DNA of 64,000 bases from the NCBI RefSeq assembly GCF_000016325.1, contig NC_009436.1, positions 3,906,001 through 3,970,000 of the forward strand. Direction: 5' to 3'. The notes beneath the pieces were generated by a model. It ran no database searches, had not been told where the DNA came from, and saw only the letters and a list, made by a program, of their open reading frames with translations. The position numbers were made by a program, and so were the translations under genes. The number at the start of each line of letters is the position of its first letter. Within the stretch, counting starts at the first letter, position 1. This stretch comes from Enterobacter sp. 638. Lineage in GTDB: Bacteria; Pseudomonadota; Gammaproteobacteria; Enterobacterales; Enterobacteriaceae. Shown one piece after another: positions 35,085-45,382 of this stretch.

Positions 35085-35113
35085 ATTTGTACAGTTAGCG
35101 CTTAGGTGAAATT

Positions 35114-35605
35114 ATGATGAACAACGATTCCGGTCTTCAATTAAGTCATGTCCTTAACCAGGAATGTACCCGCAGTGGCGTTCACTGCCAGAGCAAAAAG
35201 CGCGCTCTGGAAATCATCAGTGAACTGGCCGCAAAACAGTTAAGCCTGCCACCTCAGGTGGTGTTTGAGGCCATTCTGACCCGTGAAAAAATGGGCAGTA
35301 CCGGTATCGGCAATGGTATTGCCATTCCGCATGGCAAGCTGGAGGAGGACACACTGCGCGCCGTGGGCGTCTTTGTCCAACTGGAAACGCCGATCGCTTT
35401 TGATGCGATCGATAACCAGCCCGTCGATCTGCTTTTCGCTCTGCTGGTGCCTGCTGACCAGACCAAAACCCATTTGCATACGCTTTCGCTTGTGGCCAAG
35501 CGTCTGGCAGATAAAACAATTTGCCGCCGTCTGCGCGCAGCCCAAAGTGATGAGGAACTGTATCAAATTATCACCGAAGCGGAAGGCAACCAGGATGATG
35601 CGTAA
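35114..35605 (+). CDS. ptsN: Nitrogen PTS enzyme IIA (EIIA-Ntr)
   Basis: Regulatory phosphocarrier that, with PtsP and Npr, controls K+ uptake and other processes rather than sugar transport. The 163-residue PTS EIIA type 2 domain has the phosphorylated His73 in IAIPHGK. Start at 35114 matches the K-12 N-terminus. Followed by rapZ and npr, the standard rpoN-linked cluster. Confidence 0.97.
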   Translation: MMNNDSGLQLSHVLNQECTRSGVHCQSKKRALEIISELAAKQLSLPPQVVFEAILTREKMGSTGIGNGIAIPHGKLEEDTLRAVGVFVQLETPIAFDAIDNQPVDLLFALLVPADQTKTHLHTLSLVAKRLADKTICRRLRAAQSDEELYQIITEAEGNQDDA

Positions 35606-35650
35606 CCACAAGATGGACTCCACATCTGCAGGCGCGAGGAGAAACGGAAC

Positions 35651-36505
35651 ATGGTGCTGATGATCGTCAGCGGTCGTTCGGGCTCGGGGAAATCCGTGGC
35701 CCTTCGAGCGCTCGAAGATATGGGTTTTTATTGCGTCGATAACCTTCCGGTCGTGCTGCTACCAGAACTGGCGCGTACGCTAGCTGACAGACAAATTTCT
35801 GCTGCCGTCAGCATTGACGTCCGTAATATGCCGGAATCGCCGGAAGTCTTTGAGCAGGCGATGAGCAGCCTGCCAGAAACCTTCACTCCGCAATTGCTGT
35901 TCCTGGATGCCGATCGCAACACGCTGATTCGTCGCTACAGTGATACCCGACGTTTGCATCCGCTTTCCAGCAAAAATCTCTCCCTTGAGAGCGCTATCGA
36001 CGAAGAGAGCGATTTGCTGGAGCCGCTGCGTTCCCGTGCCGATTTGATTGTCGACACCTCCGAGATGTCGGTTCATGAACTGGCCGAAATGCTGCGCACC
36101 CGCTTGCTGGGCAAACGTGAGCGTGAGCTCACCATGGTGTTCGAATCGTTTGGCTTCAAACACGGGATCCCTATCGATGCGGATTATGTGTTTGACGTGC
36201 GCTTCCTGCCCAACCCGCACTGGGACCCTAAACTGCGTCCAATGACCGGTCTGGATAAGCCTGTCGCGGCATTCCTCGACAGACACACAGAAGTTCACAA
36301 TTTTATATACCAGACGCGAAGCTACCTTGAGCTATGGTTACCTATGCTGGAAACCAACAACCGCAGCTACCTGACCGTAGCCATTGGTTGTACCGGCGGT
36401 AAACATCGTTCGGTGTATATTGCTGAACAGCTGGCCGACTATTTCCGCTCACGCGGTAAAAACGTTCAGTCTCGTCATCGCACGCTGGAAAAACGCAAAA
36501 CATGA
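35651..36505 (+). CDS. rapZ: RNase adapter protein RapZ
   Basis: Binds sRNA GlmZ and delivers it to RNase E, so tuning glmS and amino-sugar supply. The 284-residue protein has a Walker A GRSGSGKS (8-15), a Walker B-like region and the C-terminal RNA-binding domain with [14 protein letters not shown] and the basic tail [10 protein letters not shown]. Overlaps npr by 4 bases. Confidence 0.97.
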
Positions 36506-36774
36506 CCGTAAAACATACCGTTGAGATCACCAACAAGCTGGGCATGCACGCCCGTCCAGCGATGAAATTGTTTGAATTGATGCAGGGTTTTGACGCTGAA
36601 GTGTTGTTGCGTAACGACGAAGGCACCGAAGCCGAAGCCAACAGCGTTATCGCGCTACTGATGCTCGATTCCGCCAAAGGTCGCCAGATTGAAGTCGAAG
36701 CCACCGGTCCGCAAGAAGTTGAGGCGCTGGAAGCGGTCGTTGCGCTGTTTAACTCAGGCTTTGACGAGGACTGA
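36502..36774 (+). CDS. npr: Nitrogen PTS phosphocarrier NPr
   Basis: A 90-residue HPr-like protein, phosphorylated on His16 (GMHARPAMK), that passes phosphate from PtsP to PtsN. Overlaps the rapZ end. It is the last gene of the plus-strand run; only 53 bases separate it from the end of mtgA, so the K-12 gene yrbL is absent. No clear terminator in that gap. Confidence 0.96.
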
Positions 36775-36827
36775 TTTAGCGGTTTGCCCTTCGCCCTTTG
36801 CATGCATCCAAGGGGCTTGAGCTTCAC

Positions 36828-37553
36828 TCAGTACAGTTTATTTCTGGTCATAAACCCTTCCCCACCAAGCTGACGCATCTGGCGCATAATCCACGCCTGG
36901 CGGCTCCGGACGTATCCCGATGGCGCATTCGCTTTGTAGATAATGGGGTTAGGCAATACGGCAGCCAGCAGCGCCGCCTCTGACTGACTCAGGCGACTGG
37001 CGGGCTTATTGAAATAGCGCTGTGCTGCGGCTTCGACACCAAACACCCCGTCGCCAAACTCGGCAATATTCACGTACACCGTCAGGATGCGTTTTTTACT
37101 CCAGACCGTTTCCATCCCGACCGTCAACCCGGCTTCCAGCCCTTTTCGCACCCAGCTTCGATCATCCCACAAAAACAGATTTTTCGCCGTCTGCTGTGAA
37201 AGAGTCGATGCGCCGCGTACGCGTTTTTCATTCCGCTCATTATGCGCCAGCGCCTTCTCGATTGCCGAAACGTCAAATCCCCAGTGTTCCGGGAATTTCT
37301 GATCTTCCGCCGCAATCACCGCCAGCCCCATCCATGGCGAAATCTCGTCCATGCTCACCCAGTCGGAATGCGCCACATAACCGAAATGGCCGGTTAGCCA
37401 TGCGCTGACTTGACGCTCCACCATCACTGCCGAAAAGGGCACGGGCATAATGCTAAACAACGCGATGCCGCCGCCCCAGAAAACGGCCAGCGCCAGCACC
37501 ACGCGAATGAAGATTCGCTTCGCCCATGCGACAGGAGAACGTTTTTGACTCAC
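36828..37553 (-). CDS. mtgA: Monofunctional peptidoglycan glycosyltransferase
   Basis: Polymerises lipid II into glycan strands at the septum (GT51 family). The 241-residue protein has one N-terminal membrane anchor (about 15-38) and the GT51 motifs [32 protein letters not shown] and [20 protein letters not shown]. The start is a GTG at 37553 that overlaps the elbB stop by 4 bases (GTGA). Confidence 0.96.
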   Translation of the reverse strand: MSQKRSPVAWAKRIFIRVVLALAVFWGGGIALFSIMPVPFSAVMVERQVSAWLTGHFGYVAHSDWVSMDEISPWMGLAVIAAEDQKFPEHWGFDVSAIEKALAHNERNEKRVRGASTLSQQTAKNLFLWDDRSWVRKGLEAGLTVGMETVWSKKRILTVYVNIAEFGDGVFGVEAAAQRYFNKPASRLSQSEAALLAAVLPNPIIYKANAPSGYVRSRQAWIMRQMRQLGGEGFMTRNKLY

Positions 37554-38203
37554 TGGGTCAGAACCAACACACGGTCAACCAGCTTATCAATACCGGTTGA
37601 GGCCTCTGCGATGTTTTGCGCCACCATGTAAGCGGGCGTGGTCACGATCTTATTTTCTTCATCGACAACAATATCGTCGACCGGACAAGGAACATGTTCC
37701 CCGCCCATCTCTTCGATCACTTCCGCCGTGTCGATATCAGTGCCAATGGTCAAACGTAACGGGAAATCAAAAATCTTTGGCAGCATGGCGGGCGCGATGC
37801 ACATAAAGCCCAGCGGTTTTCCCAACGCATGCATGCGTTGAGCCAACGCTTGCAACGCGCTATCGACGTGGCACTCACTCCCCTGGCTGGCGAAGGTGCT
37901 CAAATTTTTTGCAGCGCCAAACCCACCGGGAACGATCAGAGCGTCCAGTTCATCAGCATTCGCCTGCGCGAGCGGCAAGATATTGCCTCGGGCAATACGG
38001 GCGGCTTCGATGAGTACATTACGCGTTTCAGACATCGGTTCACCAGACAGATGGTTAATCACATCCACCTGATTTTTATCCGGCGCAAAGCAAACGGCTT
38101 CTGCGCCCTGTTTAGCCAGCGCAAGCAGCGTCAAAACGGATTCGTGGATCTCTGCACCGTCGTAAACGCCGCACCCACTCAGCACTACACCCACTTTTTT
38201 CAT
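37550..38203 (-). CDS. elbB: Glyoxalase ElbB (DJ-1/PfpI superfamily)
   Basis: A 217-residue class I amidotransferase-like protein: [21 protein letters not shown], the nucleophile-elbow Cys in [12 protein letters not shown] (about 135) and Glu in the GAEIHES region. E. coli ElbB has glyoxalase activity in vitro. The ATG at 38203 gives the K-12 length. It overlaps mtgA by 4 bases, so the two are coupled. The ArcZ gene lies upstream, divergent. Confidence 0.93.
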   Translation of the reverse strand: MKKVGVVLSGCGVYDGAEIHESVLTLLALAKQGAEAVCFAPDKNQVDVINHLSGEPMSETRNVLIEAARIARGNILPLAQANADELDALIVPGGFGAAKNLSTFASQGSECHVDSALQALAQRMHALGKPLGFMCIAPAMLPKIFDFPLRLTIGTDIDTAEVIEEMGGEHVPCPVDDIVVDEENKIVTTPAYMVAQNIAEASTGIDKLVDRVLVLTQ

Positions 38204-38287
38204 CTTGCTGTTCCTTCTCTCCAACCGTCTGAAGCATATTAAAAATTCTGATTAAAACGCTATGCTTCACACATTTCACTGATTCAT

Positions 38288-38316
38288 GTAACAAATCATT
38301 TAAGATTTGCTATCTT
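38288..38316 (+). promoter_or_regulatory. arcZ promoter
   Basis: GTAACA (38288-38293), 17-base spacer and TATCTT (38311-38316), 7 bases before the predicted ArcZ 5' end. The complementary strand over this segment has TTAAATGATTTGTTA, resembling the TGTTA-repeat ArcA site; ArcA represses arcZ in E. coli, so an overlapping ArcA operator is likely but unproven. Confidence 0.55.
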
Positions 38317-38322
38317 AACTGC

Positions 38323-38445
38323 GTGCGGCCTCATTCTTAAGGCAGCGTCCATGCGAAAACAACACAAAGAATCAGGCGCGGCCACGATTTCCCTGGTGTT
38401 GGCGCAGTATTTCGCGCACCCCGGTTTATCCGGGGTCATTTTTTT
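38323..38445 (+). ncRNA. arcZ: Hfq-dependent small RNA ArcZ
   Basis: A 123-base transcript beginning GTGCGGCC and ending in the terminator CCCCGG...CCGGGG plus TCATTTTTTT. The highly conserved processed part starts at 38386 with GATTTCCCTGGTGTTGGCGC, which contains the seed that activates rpoS and represses flhD and other mRNAs in E. coli and Salmonella. The 5' part (about 38335-38380) diverges from K-12, as expected since it is trimmed away by RNase E. It lies between elbB and arcB, opposite in strand, and its last 10 bases overlap the arcB 3' end. Confidence 0.93.
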
Positions 38446-40769
38446 GTACTTTCCACCCACGCTTTCAACACGGCAACATCGTTTTGCCATTCCTGCTTCA
38501 TCTCTTCAACCCATTCACCCACATTATCCGACCACGCAGGTAAATCGGGAGACTGGATCTGCTGACCCAACTGCTGCAAATGACGCAAACCAATTGACCC
38601 GGCGGCACCTTTAATCTTGTGACCCTCTTCGACGATACCTTTCTGATCGCGAGCCGTCAGGTTCGATTCCAGCACGTTTAAATAGCCTGGCATCATTTTT
38701 TCGAATACGGCCAGACCATCGGTGATCAGCTTCGGACCCACCAACTCGATATACTGTTCAAGCATGGCGATATCCAGAATCGTTTGCGCTTTTTCGCTAT
38801 CAACTGACGTCATAGTGCTCTCCTCTTCATCACAGGTATCCCAGAATTTCTTGATCATGGCAGTCAGGGCCGGCACCGCCAGCGGCTTGCTGAGCACATC
38901 GTCCATGCCAGCATCAAGGTACTCTTTTTTGTCCTTCAGCACGTTCGCCGTCAGCGCGACCAGCGGCGGAAGTTCGTCGCGAGCATAACGTTGCGTCAGC
39001 TCGCGCGAGATATCCAGCCCGGTCATGTCCGGAAGCTGGATATCCAGCAGCACGAGATCATATTCACCGGGGGTAAACATCTCCAGCGCGGCGGTGCCGG
39101 TCATCGCCACATCGACGCTATTACCCAGTTTTTCCAGCACCGAACGGGCAACAATGACGTTCAATTCAATATCTTCGACCAACAGCACATGCAGCGCAGG
39201 TAATGGCAATTCGTCGTTTTCAAAGGTGTCTTCCACCTCTTCCGCCACCGCCGGGGCATGGACAGTCAGCGTAAACGTTGAGCCTTTACCCTGCTGGCTT
39301 GAAACCGTGATATCCCCACCCATGCTTTTTGCCAGGCGGCGCGATACGGCCAGGCCAATCCCGGTTCCCGTCGCGGGTTTCCCGCCGTTGCTGTCTTTCA
39401 CCTGATAATACATGGCGAAAATCTTGTCGTGCTCATCCTGCGGAATACCGATACCGGAATCTTGCACCTCGAAGTGCAGCATATCGCCCTGGTCAAAACG
39501 TATCCGAACCACCACTTCACCCTGCTGGGTAAATTTCACGGCATTGCTGATAAGATTCCACAGGATCTGGCGCAAGCGCGTCCCGTCAGTCACCACTTTA
39601 TGTGGCAACGGCAATGTTGGCTCAAGCACAAAACGCAGCCCTTTTTGCTGAGCCTGTAAGCCTGAGAGATTTTCTAGATCGGCCAGGAAACCGGTGAAGT
39701 CGACCGGCTGGTTATCCAGCTGGACTTTGCGGCGCTCCATCTTATCCATGTCGATAATATCATTGAAAATATTACCCAGCGTCACCGCAGAAACATGAAT
39801 GGTTTTGAGGTATTTCTCTTGTTCGCTGGTTAATTCGGTATCCAGCAAAATACGACTGAGCCCCACGATGCCATTCAGCGGCGTGCGCAATTCATGGCTG
39901 ATGGTGGAGATAAAGGTGGTCTTGTCACGGCTGGCACGCTCAAGCGCGTCCTGATAGCGCTTACGCTCGGTAATATCGCGGCCAAAGCCCATCAGCCCGT
40001 GGCGCTTACCGACGCGGTCGTAATACGGCACTTTGCGGATTTCAAAACAGGCTTTGCGACCGTCCGGATAATCCAGCCACTGTTCGTAAGTTAAAGAGAC
40101 ATTGTGACGGAACACTTTCTCGTCGGTTTCAATCACTTTTACCGCAGCCTCTGCGGAGTAAACGTCCTGCGGCTTAAGATGAATCAGCTGTTTTTCGCTT
40201 TTTCCCGTCAACAACTCCATGGCCCGGTTGCAGCCAGAAAATTCTTTATCTTCATTACGATAGAAAACGAGATCGGGTGAGGCATCGAGGAAAGAACGCA
40301 GGAATGAGGATTGCTGTTCGAGCTGAATTTGCGTCACTTCGCGTTCTTTCATCTCAATTTTCAGTTGCTCAAGCGTGGCCTGACGTTCCGCTTCCGCCTT
40401 TTCACGATCTGAAATTTCCTGGTTCAACTGCGCAATATTGTCCTTTAACTGCACGTTGAGTTTGAGATCACGATCGCGCATCTCCTCCAGCTTTTGCACC
40501 AGCCGGGAAAGACGCTGGCGCGACTCCTCCAGTTGCTCCACCACCACCGAGAGAAAATAGACGGCCCACGGCGTGATTAACAAACCAAAGAAGATTGAGC
40601 GGATAACGTCAATGCTCTCAACCTGCCCGTGCAGCACCATGGTCACGGCCATCTGGACCACAATCGCCAGAACCACCAGCGCCAGGGCCAACAGCAGGGA
40701 AAAACGCACCAGGCCGAGCTTCATCATCAGATCGACGTAATACTGCGCCAGCATACGAATTTGCTTCAT
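38436..40769 (-). CDS. arcB: Aerobic respiration control hybrid sensor kinase ArcB
   Basis: Senses quinone redox state and phosphorylates ArcA through a four-step relay. The 777-residue protein has two membrane helices (about 23-46 and 56-77), a leucine-rich coiled coil, a PAS domain (about 153-270) with both redox cysteines (Cys180, Cys241), the HisKA/HATPase core with His292, a receiver domain with Asp576 and a C-terminal HPt domain with His717, all at K-12 numbering. I take the ATG at 40769 rather than the 10-codon upstream extension. Its final Lys-Lys-stop is encoded by the strand opposite the ArcZ terminator T run. In K-12 the 5' neighbour is yhcC; here it is lptG. Confidence 0.98.
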   Translation of the reverse strand: MKQIRMLAQYYVDLMMKLGLVRFSLLLALALVVLAIVVQMAVTMVLHGQVESIDVIRSIFFGLLITPWAVYFLSVVVEQLEESRQRLSRLVQKLEEMRDRDLKLNVQLKDNIAQLNQEISDREKAEAERQATLEQLKIEMKEREVTQIQLEQQSSFLRSFLDASPDLVFYRNEDKEFSGCNRAMELLTGKSEKQLIHLKPQDVYSAEAAVKVIETDEKVFRHNVSLTYEQWLDYPDGRKACFEIRKVPYYDRVGKRHGLMGFGRDITERKRYQDALERASRDKTTFISTISHELRTPLNGIVGLSRILLDTELTSEQEKYLKTIHVSAVTLGNIFNDIIDMDKMERRKVQLDNQPVDFTGFLADLENLSGLQAQQKGLRFVLEPTLPLPHKVVTDGTRLRQILWNLISNAVKFTQQGEVVVRIRFDQGDMLHFEVQDSGIGIPQDEHDKIFAMYYQVKDSNGGKPATGTGIGLAVSRRLAKSMGGDITVSSQQGKGSTFTLTVHAPAVAEEVEDTFENDELPLPALHVLLVEDIELNVIVARSVLEKLGNSVDVAMTGTAALEMFTPGEYDLVLLDIQLPDMTGLDISRELTQRYARDELPPLVALTANVLKDKKEYLDAGMDDVLSKPLAVPALTAMIKKFWDTCDEEESTMTSVDSEKAQTILDIAMLEQYIELVGPKLITDGLAVFEKMMPGYLNVLESNLTARDQKGIVEEGHKIKGAAGSIGLRHLQQLGQQIQSPDLPAWSDNVGEWVEEMKQEWQNDVAVLKAWVESTKK

Positions 40770-40867
40770 AGGGGATCCCTTCACAACATCATCGCTCAAT
40801 CATACTCAAATTTGAGGCAAGACGTTGAAGGTTGTGTGAAAAAGTGCGGAGTGAAACGGGTGAGGAG

Positions 40868-40895
40868 ACTCACTCCCGGCGATGCGGGAGTGAGT
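40868..40895 (-). terminator. Hairpin after lptG, before arcB
   Basis: A perfect 11-bp stem (40868-40878 with 40885-40895, core ACTCACTCCCG / CGGGAGTGAGT) with a 6-base loop, 12 bases beyond the lptG stop. No U run follows on either strand, so it is a stabilising or Rho-type 3' hairpin. It lies at the left edge of the relocated block. Confidence 0.45.
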
Positions 40896-40906
40896 AAGTC
40901 AGGAAA

Positions 40907-41989
40907 CTAAGAGCGTCTGAGGAGTAACCAAAGGCTTATCAGGAAGAACGAAGCGCTTGGAAGTAGTGCGCCAATCAGCGGCGGAATGCCGTAGACCAGC
41001 GTCAACGGACCGAAGATCTGATCCAGCACGTAAAAGACGAAACCGAAGCTAATCCCCGTCACCACGCGCACGCCCATTGCCACGCTACGCAGCGGCCCGA
41101 AGATAAACGACAGCGCCATCAGCATCATCACCGCCACCGACATCGGCTGGAAAATTTTGCTCCACATGTTGAGCTGGTAACGCCCCGCATCCTGGCCGCT
41201 CGACTTCAGATACTTCACGTAGTTGTGTAACCCGCTGATCGATAACGCATCTGGATCCAATGCCACCACACCCAATTTGTCTGGGGTCAGATTGGTCTTC
41301 CAGGTGCCTGATACCGTCTGAGAACCGGTAATTTGCTTAGGGTCTTGCAGGTTAGATTCATCCACCTGCGACAAACGCCATACCCTGTTTGCAGAATCAA
41401 ATTTTGCTGTCGCCGCATACCGGACGGACTGCAAACGACGATTATCGTTGAAAGCGTAAATACTCACGCCCCCCAGTTCATCGTCGCCCTTCACGCGTTC
41501 GATATAGACAAAATTATTGCCGTCTTTTGCCCACAAGCCCTGCTGAGTGGACATCAGTGAACCGCCGTACATGGCTTGTGCACGGTAATTACGCGCCATC
41601 TGCTCGCCCTGCGGTGCCACCCACTCGCCAATAGCCATGGTCAGTAACACCAGAGGAATAGCCGTTTTCATGACCGACAGCGCCACTTGCATACGGGTGA
41701 AACCCGACGCCTGCATCACCACCAGTTCACTGCGCTGCGCCAGCATTCCCAGACCTAACAATGCGCCAAGCAGCGCGGCCATCGGGAAGAAAATCTGCAC
41801 ATCTTTCGGAATGCTGAGAAGGGTATACATCCCCGCACCCAGTGCGTCGTAACTGCCCTGCCCGGCTTTTTTCAGCTGGTCAACAAACTTGATGATGCCG
41901 GAGAGCGACACCAGCATGAACAACGTCATCATGATGGTGGTGAAAATAGTTTTACCGATATAGCGGTCAAGAACGCCAAACGCCTGCAT
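40907..41989 (-). CDS. lptG: LPS export permease LptG
   Basis: One of the two permease halves of LptB2FGC. The 360-residue protein has six membrane helices in a 3+3 layout around a periplasmic jellyroll (about 135-260), with the coupling-helix segment ELVVMQASGFTRMQV typical of LptG. Start overlaps the lptF stop by one base (TAATG). Strand and order with lptF and divergent pepA match K-12, but the flanking arcB does not. Confidence 0.97.
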   Translation of the reverse strand: MQAFGVLDRYIGKTIFTTIMMTLFMLVSLSGIIKFVDQLKKAGQGSYDALGAGMYTLLSIPKDVQIFFPMAALLGALLGLGMLAQRSELVVMQASGFTRMQVALSVMKTAIPLVLLTMAIGEWVAPQGEQMARNYRAQAMYGGSLMSTQQGLWAKDGNNFVYIERVKGDDELGGVSIYAFNDNRRLQSVRYAATAKFDSANRVWRLSQVDESNLQDPKQITGSQTVSGTWKTNLTPDKLGVVALDPDALSISGLHNYVKYLKSSGQDAGRYQLNMWSKIFQPMSVAVMMLMALSFIFGPLRSVAMGVRVVTGISFGFVFYVLDQIFGPLTLVYGIPPLIGALLPSASFFLISLWLLLRRS

Positions 41990-43089
41990 TACACCGCTCC
42001 TTTACGCATTAAACGGGCACGGATGCGACGCATCGGCACGGTATCCCACATGTTCAATACTACCGCCAGTAGCAGATAAAGACCGTTGACGGCCCATGTC
42101 CAAATCATGGGATCGATCTTACCCTTTCCACCGTTAGACTTGATGGACGTTTGCAGCAGGAAGTACACCAGATAAAGCAGCATGGCCGGTAACATTGACA
42201 GTACACGGCCCTGACGTGGGTTGACCACGCTCAGCGGCACGACCATCAGCGCCATCATAAATACAGTGAATACCAGCGTCAGACGCCAGTGCAATTCTGC
42301 GCGGGCGCGATTGGTATCGGTATTGATCAGCGTGCGCATGTCCATCTGCTCAGTATCTGTCGGGTCGAGGGCCACGTTTTGATGGCCAACAACCGCCTGA
42401 TAGTTCTGGAAGTCCGTAATACGGAAATCGCGCAGCAACGCTGTGCCTTCGAAACGCGTACCTTTATTCAACGTCACAACCTGAGAGCCGTCTTTACGTT
42501 GTGCGAGTTGACCGGAATCAGCCACCACCACCGACGGTCGGGCGTTGCCTTTCGTACGAATTTGCGCGAGGAATACGTCATTGAAACGGCTACCGTCGAC
42601 GCTCTCAATAAAGAGCACGGAACTGCCGTCAGAAGCTTGCTGGAACTGGCCTTGCGCCAAGGCAGCCATACCTGGGTTAGCTTTTGCCTCTGCGAGCACT
42701 TCGTCCTGATGTTTTGAAGACCAGGGCCCTGCCCACATGACGTTCACCGCCGCCACGATACCCGTGAACAGCGCCAGTACCATCGCGGCTTTCACCAATA
42801 CGGCTTTGCTGAGGCCGCAGGCATGCATGACCGTGATTTCACTTTCGGTGTAGAGTTTGCCCAGCGTCATGAGCAGGCCGAGGAAAAGGCTTAGCGGCAG
42901 AATAAGCTGCGCCATTTCAGGCACGCCTAATCCGAGCAGAGAAAGCACCAGATTTGTTGGGATTTCACCGTCAACAGCCGCACCGAGGATCCTGACCAGC
43001 TTCTGACAGAAAAAGATCAGAAGCAGGATGAAAAGGATGGCCAGTTGGCTCTTGAGCGTCTCCCGTACCAGATATCTTATGATTATCAC
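41989..43089 (-). CDS. lptF: LPS export permease LptF
   Basis: The second permease of the LPS transporter: 366 residues beginning MIIIRYLVRETLKSQLAILF, six helices in 3+3 arrangement, a periplasmic domain (about 130-265) and the motif LYTESEITVMHACGLS. Divergent from pepA across a 266-base gap (43090-43355), which contains no gene and should hold promoters for both directions. Confidence 0.97.
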   Translation of the reverse strand: MIIIRYLVRETLKSQLAILFILLLIFFCQKLVRILGAAVDGEIPTNLVLSLLGLGVPEMAQLILPLSLFLGLLMTLGKLYTESEITVMHACGLSKAVLVKAAMVLALFTGIVAAVNVMWAGPWSSKHQDEVLAEAKANPGMAALAQGQFQQASDGSSVLFIESVDGSRFNDVFLAQIRTKGNARPSVVVADSGQLAQRKDGSQVVTLNKGTRFEGTALLRDFRITDFQNYQAVVGHQNVALDPTDTEQMDMRTLINTDTNRARAELHWRLTLVFTVFMMALMVVPLSVVNPRQGRVLSMLPAMLLYLVYFLLQTSIKSNGGKGKIDPMIWTWAVNGLYLLLAVVLNMWDTVPMRRIRARLMRKGAV

Positions 43090-43352
43090 TTTAAATACGC
43101 CCGTAAAAACCCGTCTCTTTGCTGGAATATTGCTTGTTTCATGGCTTAAAGGTCATTTATTCTCTTGAGTCGTCGAAATCACCGCTAAAATTAAAAAACC
43201 CGGCGGATTCGCGCTTTAGGAAATTTTTTGAACTGCCGAAACCGTAGTAACGTAAGATTAACACGAAGTCACCACAACAGCGGACATGAGTTACGAAAGG
43301 TTTCAATTCTATCCGTAGCCGCCGTCGTTGTCTTTAAGATTCAGGAGCGTAG

Positions 43353-44867
<1,515 letters not shown>

Positions 44868-44876
44868 ACTAATCGT

Positions 44877-44906
44877 ATGCCCGACTGGCGCATTGCCGTC
44901 GGGCAT
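44877..44906 (+). terminator. Palindrome between pepA and holC
   Basis: ATGCCCGAC (44877-44885) and GTCGGGCAT (44898-44906) form a 9-bp stem with a TGGCGCATTGCC loop, 10 bases after the pepA stop. It lacks a T run and resembles a REP-like unit; it may limit read-through into holC-valS or stabilise pepA mRNA. Confidence 0.5.
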
Positions 44907-44938
44907 TACGTTTAAATTCACCACAAGAAGCCCCATAT

Positions 44939-45382
44939 ATGAAGAATGCAACGTTCTACCTTCTGGACAATGATACCCATCAGGATGGTCTTAGCGCCGT
45001 TGAACAACTGGTGTGTGAAATTGCCGCAGAACGTTGGCGAAATGGAAAACGTGTGCTGATTGCCTGCGAAGATGAACAGCAGGCTATTCGCCTCGACGAA
45101 GCGCTGTGGGCAAGACCGCCCGAGAGTTTTGTCCCGCACAATTTATCGGGTGAAGGACCACGCGGCGGCGCGCCGGTGGAAATCGCCTGGCCGCAAAAAC
45201 GCAACAGCAGCGCACGCGATATCTTGATTAGCTTGCGTACGGGCTTTGCAGATTTTGCCACCGCTTTCACAGAAGTGGTAGACTTTGTCCCTCACGAAGA
45301 TTCTCTGAAACAACTGGCGCGCGAACGCTACAAAGCGTACCGCCTGGCTGGTTTTAACCTGAATACGGCAACCTGGAAATAA
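44939..45382 (+). CDS. holC: DNA polymerase III subunit chi
   Basis: A 147-residue clamp-loader accessory protein that binds psi and SSB. The sequence [41 protein letters not shown], with [22 protein letters not shown], is characteristic. The stop overlaps the valS ATG by one base (TAATG), so they are coupled. Confidence 0.96.
   Translation: MKNATFYLLDNDTHQDGLSAVEQLVCEIAAERWRNGKRVLIACEDEQQAIRLDEALWARPPESFVPHNLSGEGPRGGAPVEIAWPQKRNSSARDILISLRTGFADFATAFTEVVDFVPHEDSLKQLARERYKAYRLAGFNLNTATWK

Noticed and set aside
38341..38614. Plus-strand open frame starting inside ArcZ
   Set aside because: Overlaps the sRNA and the arcB 3' end; the conserved signal is the ArcZ seed and terminator, not codons.
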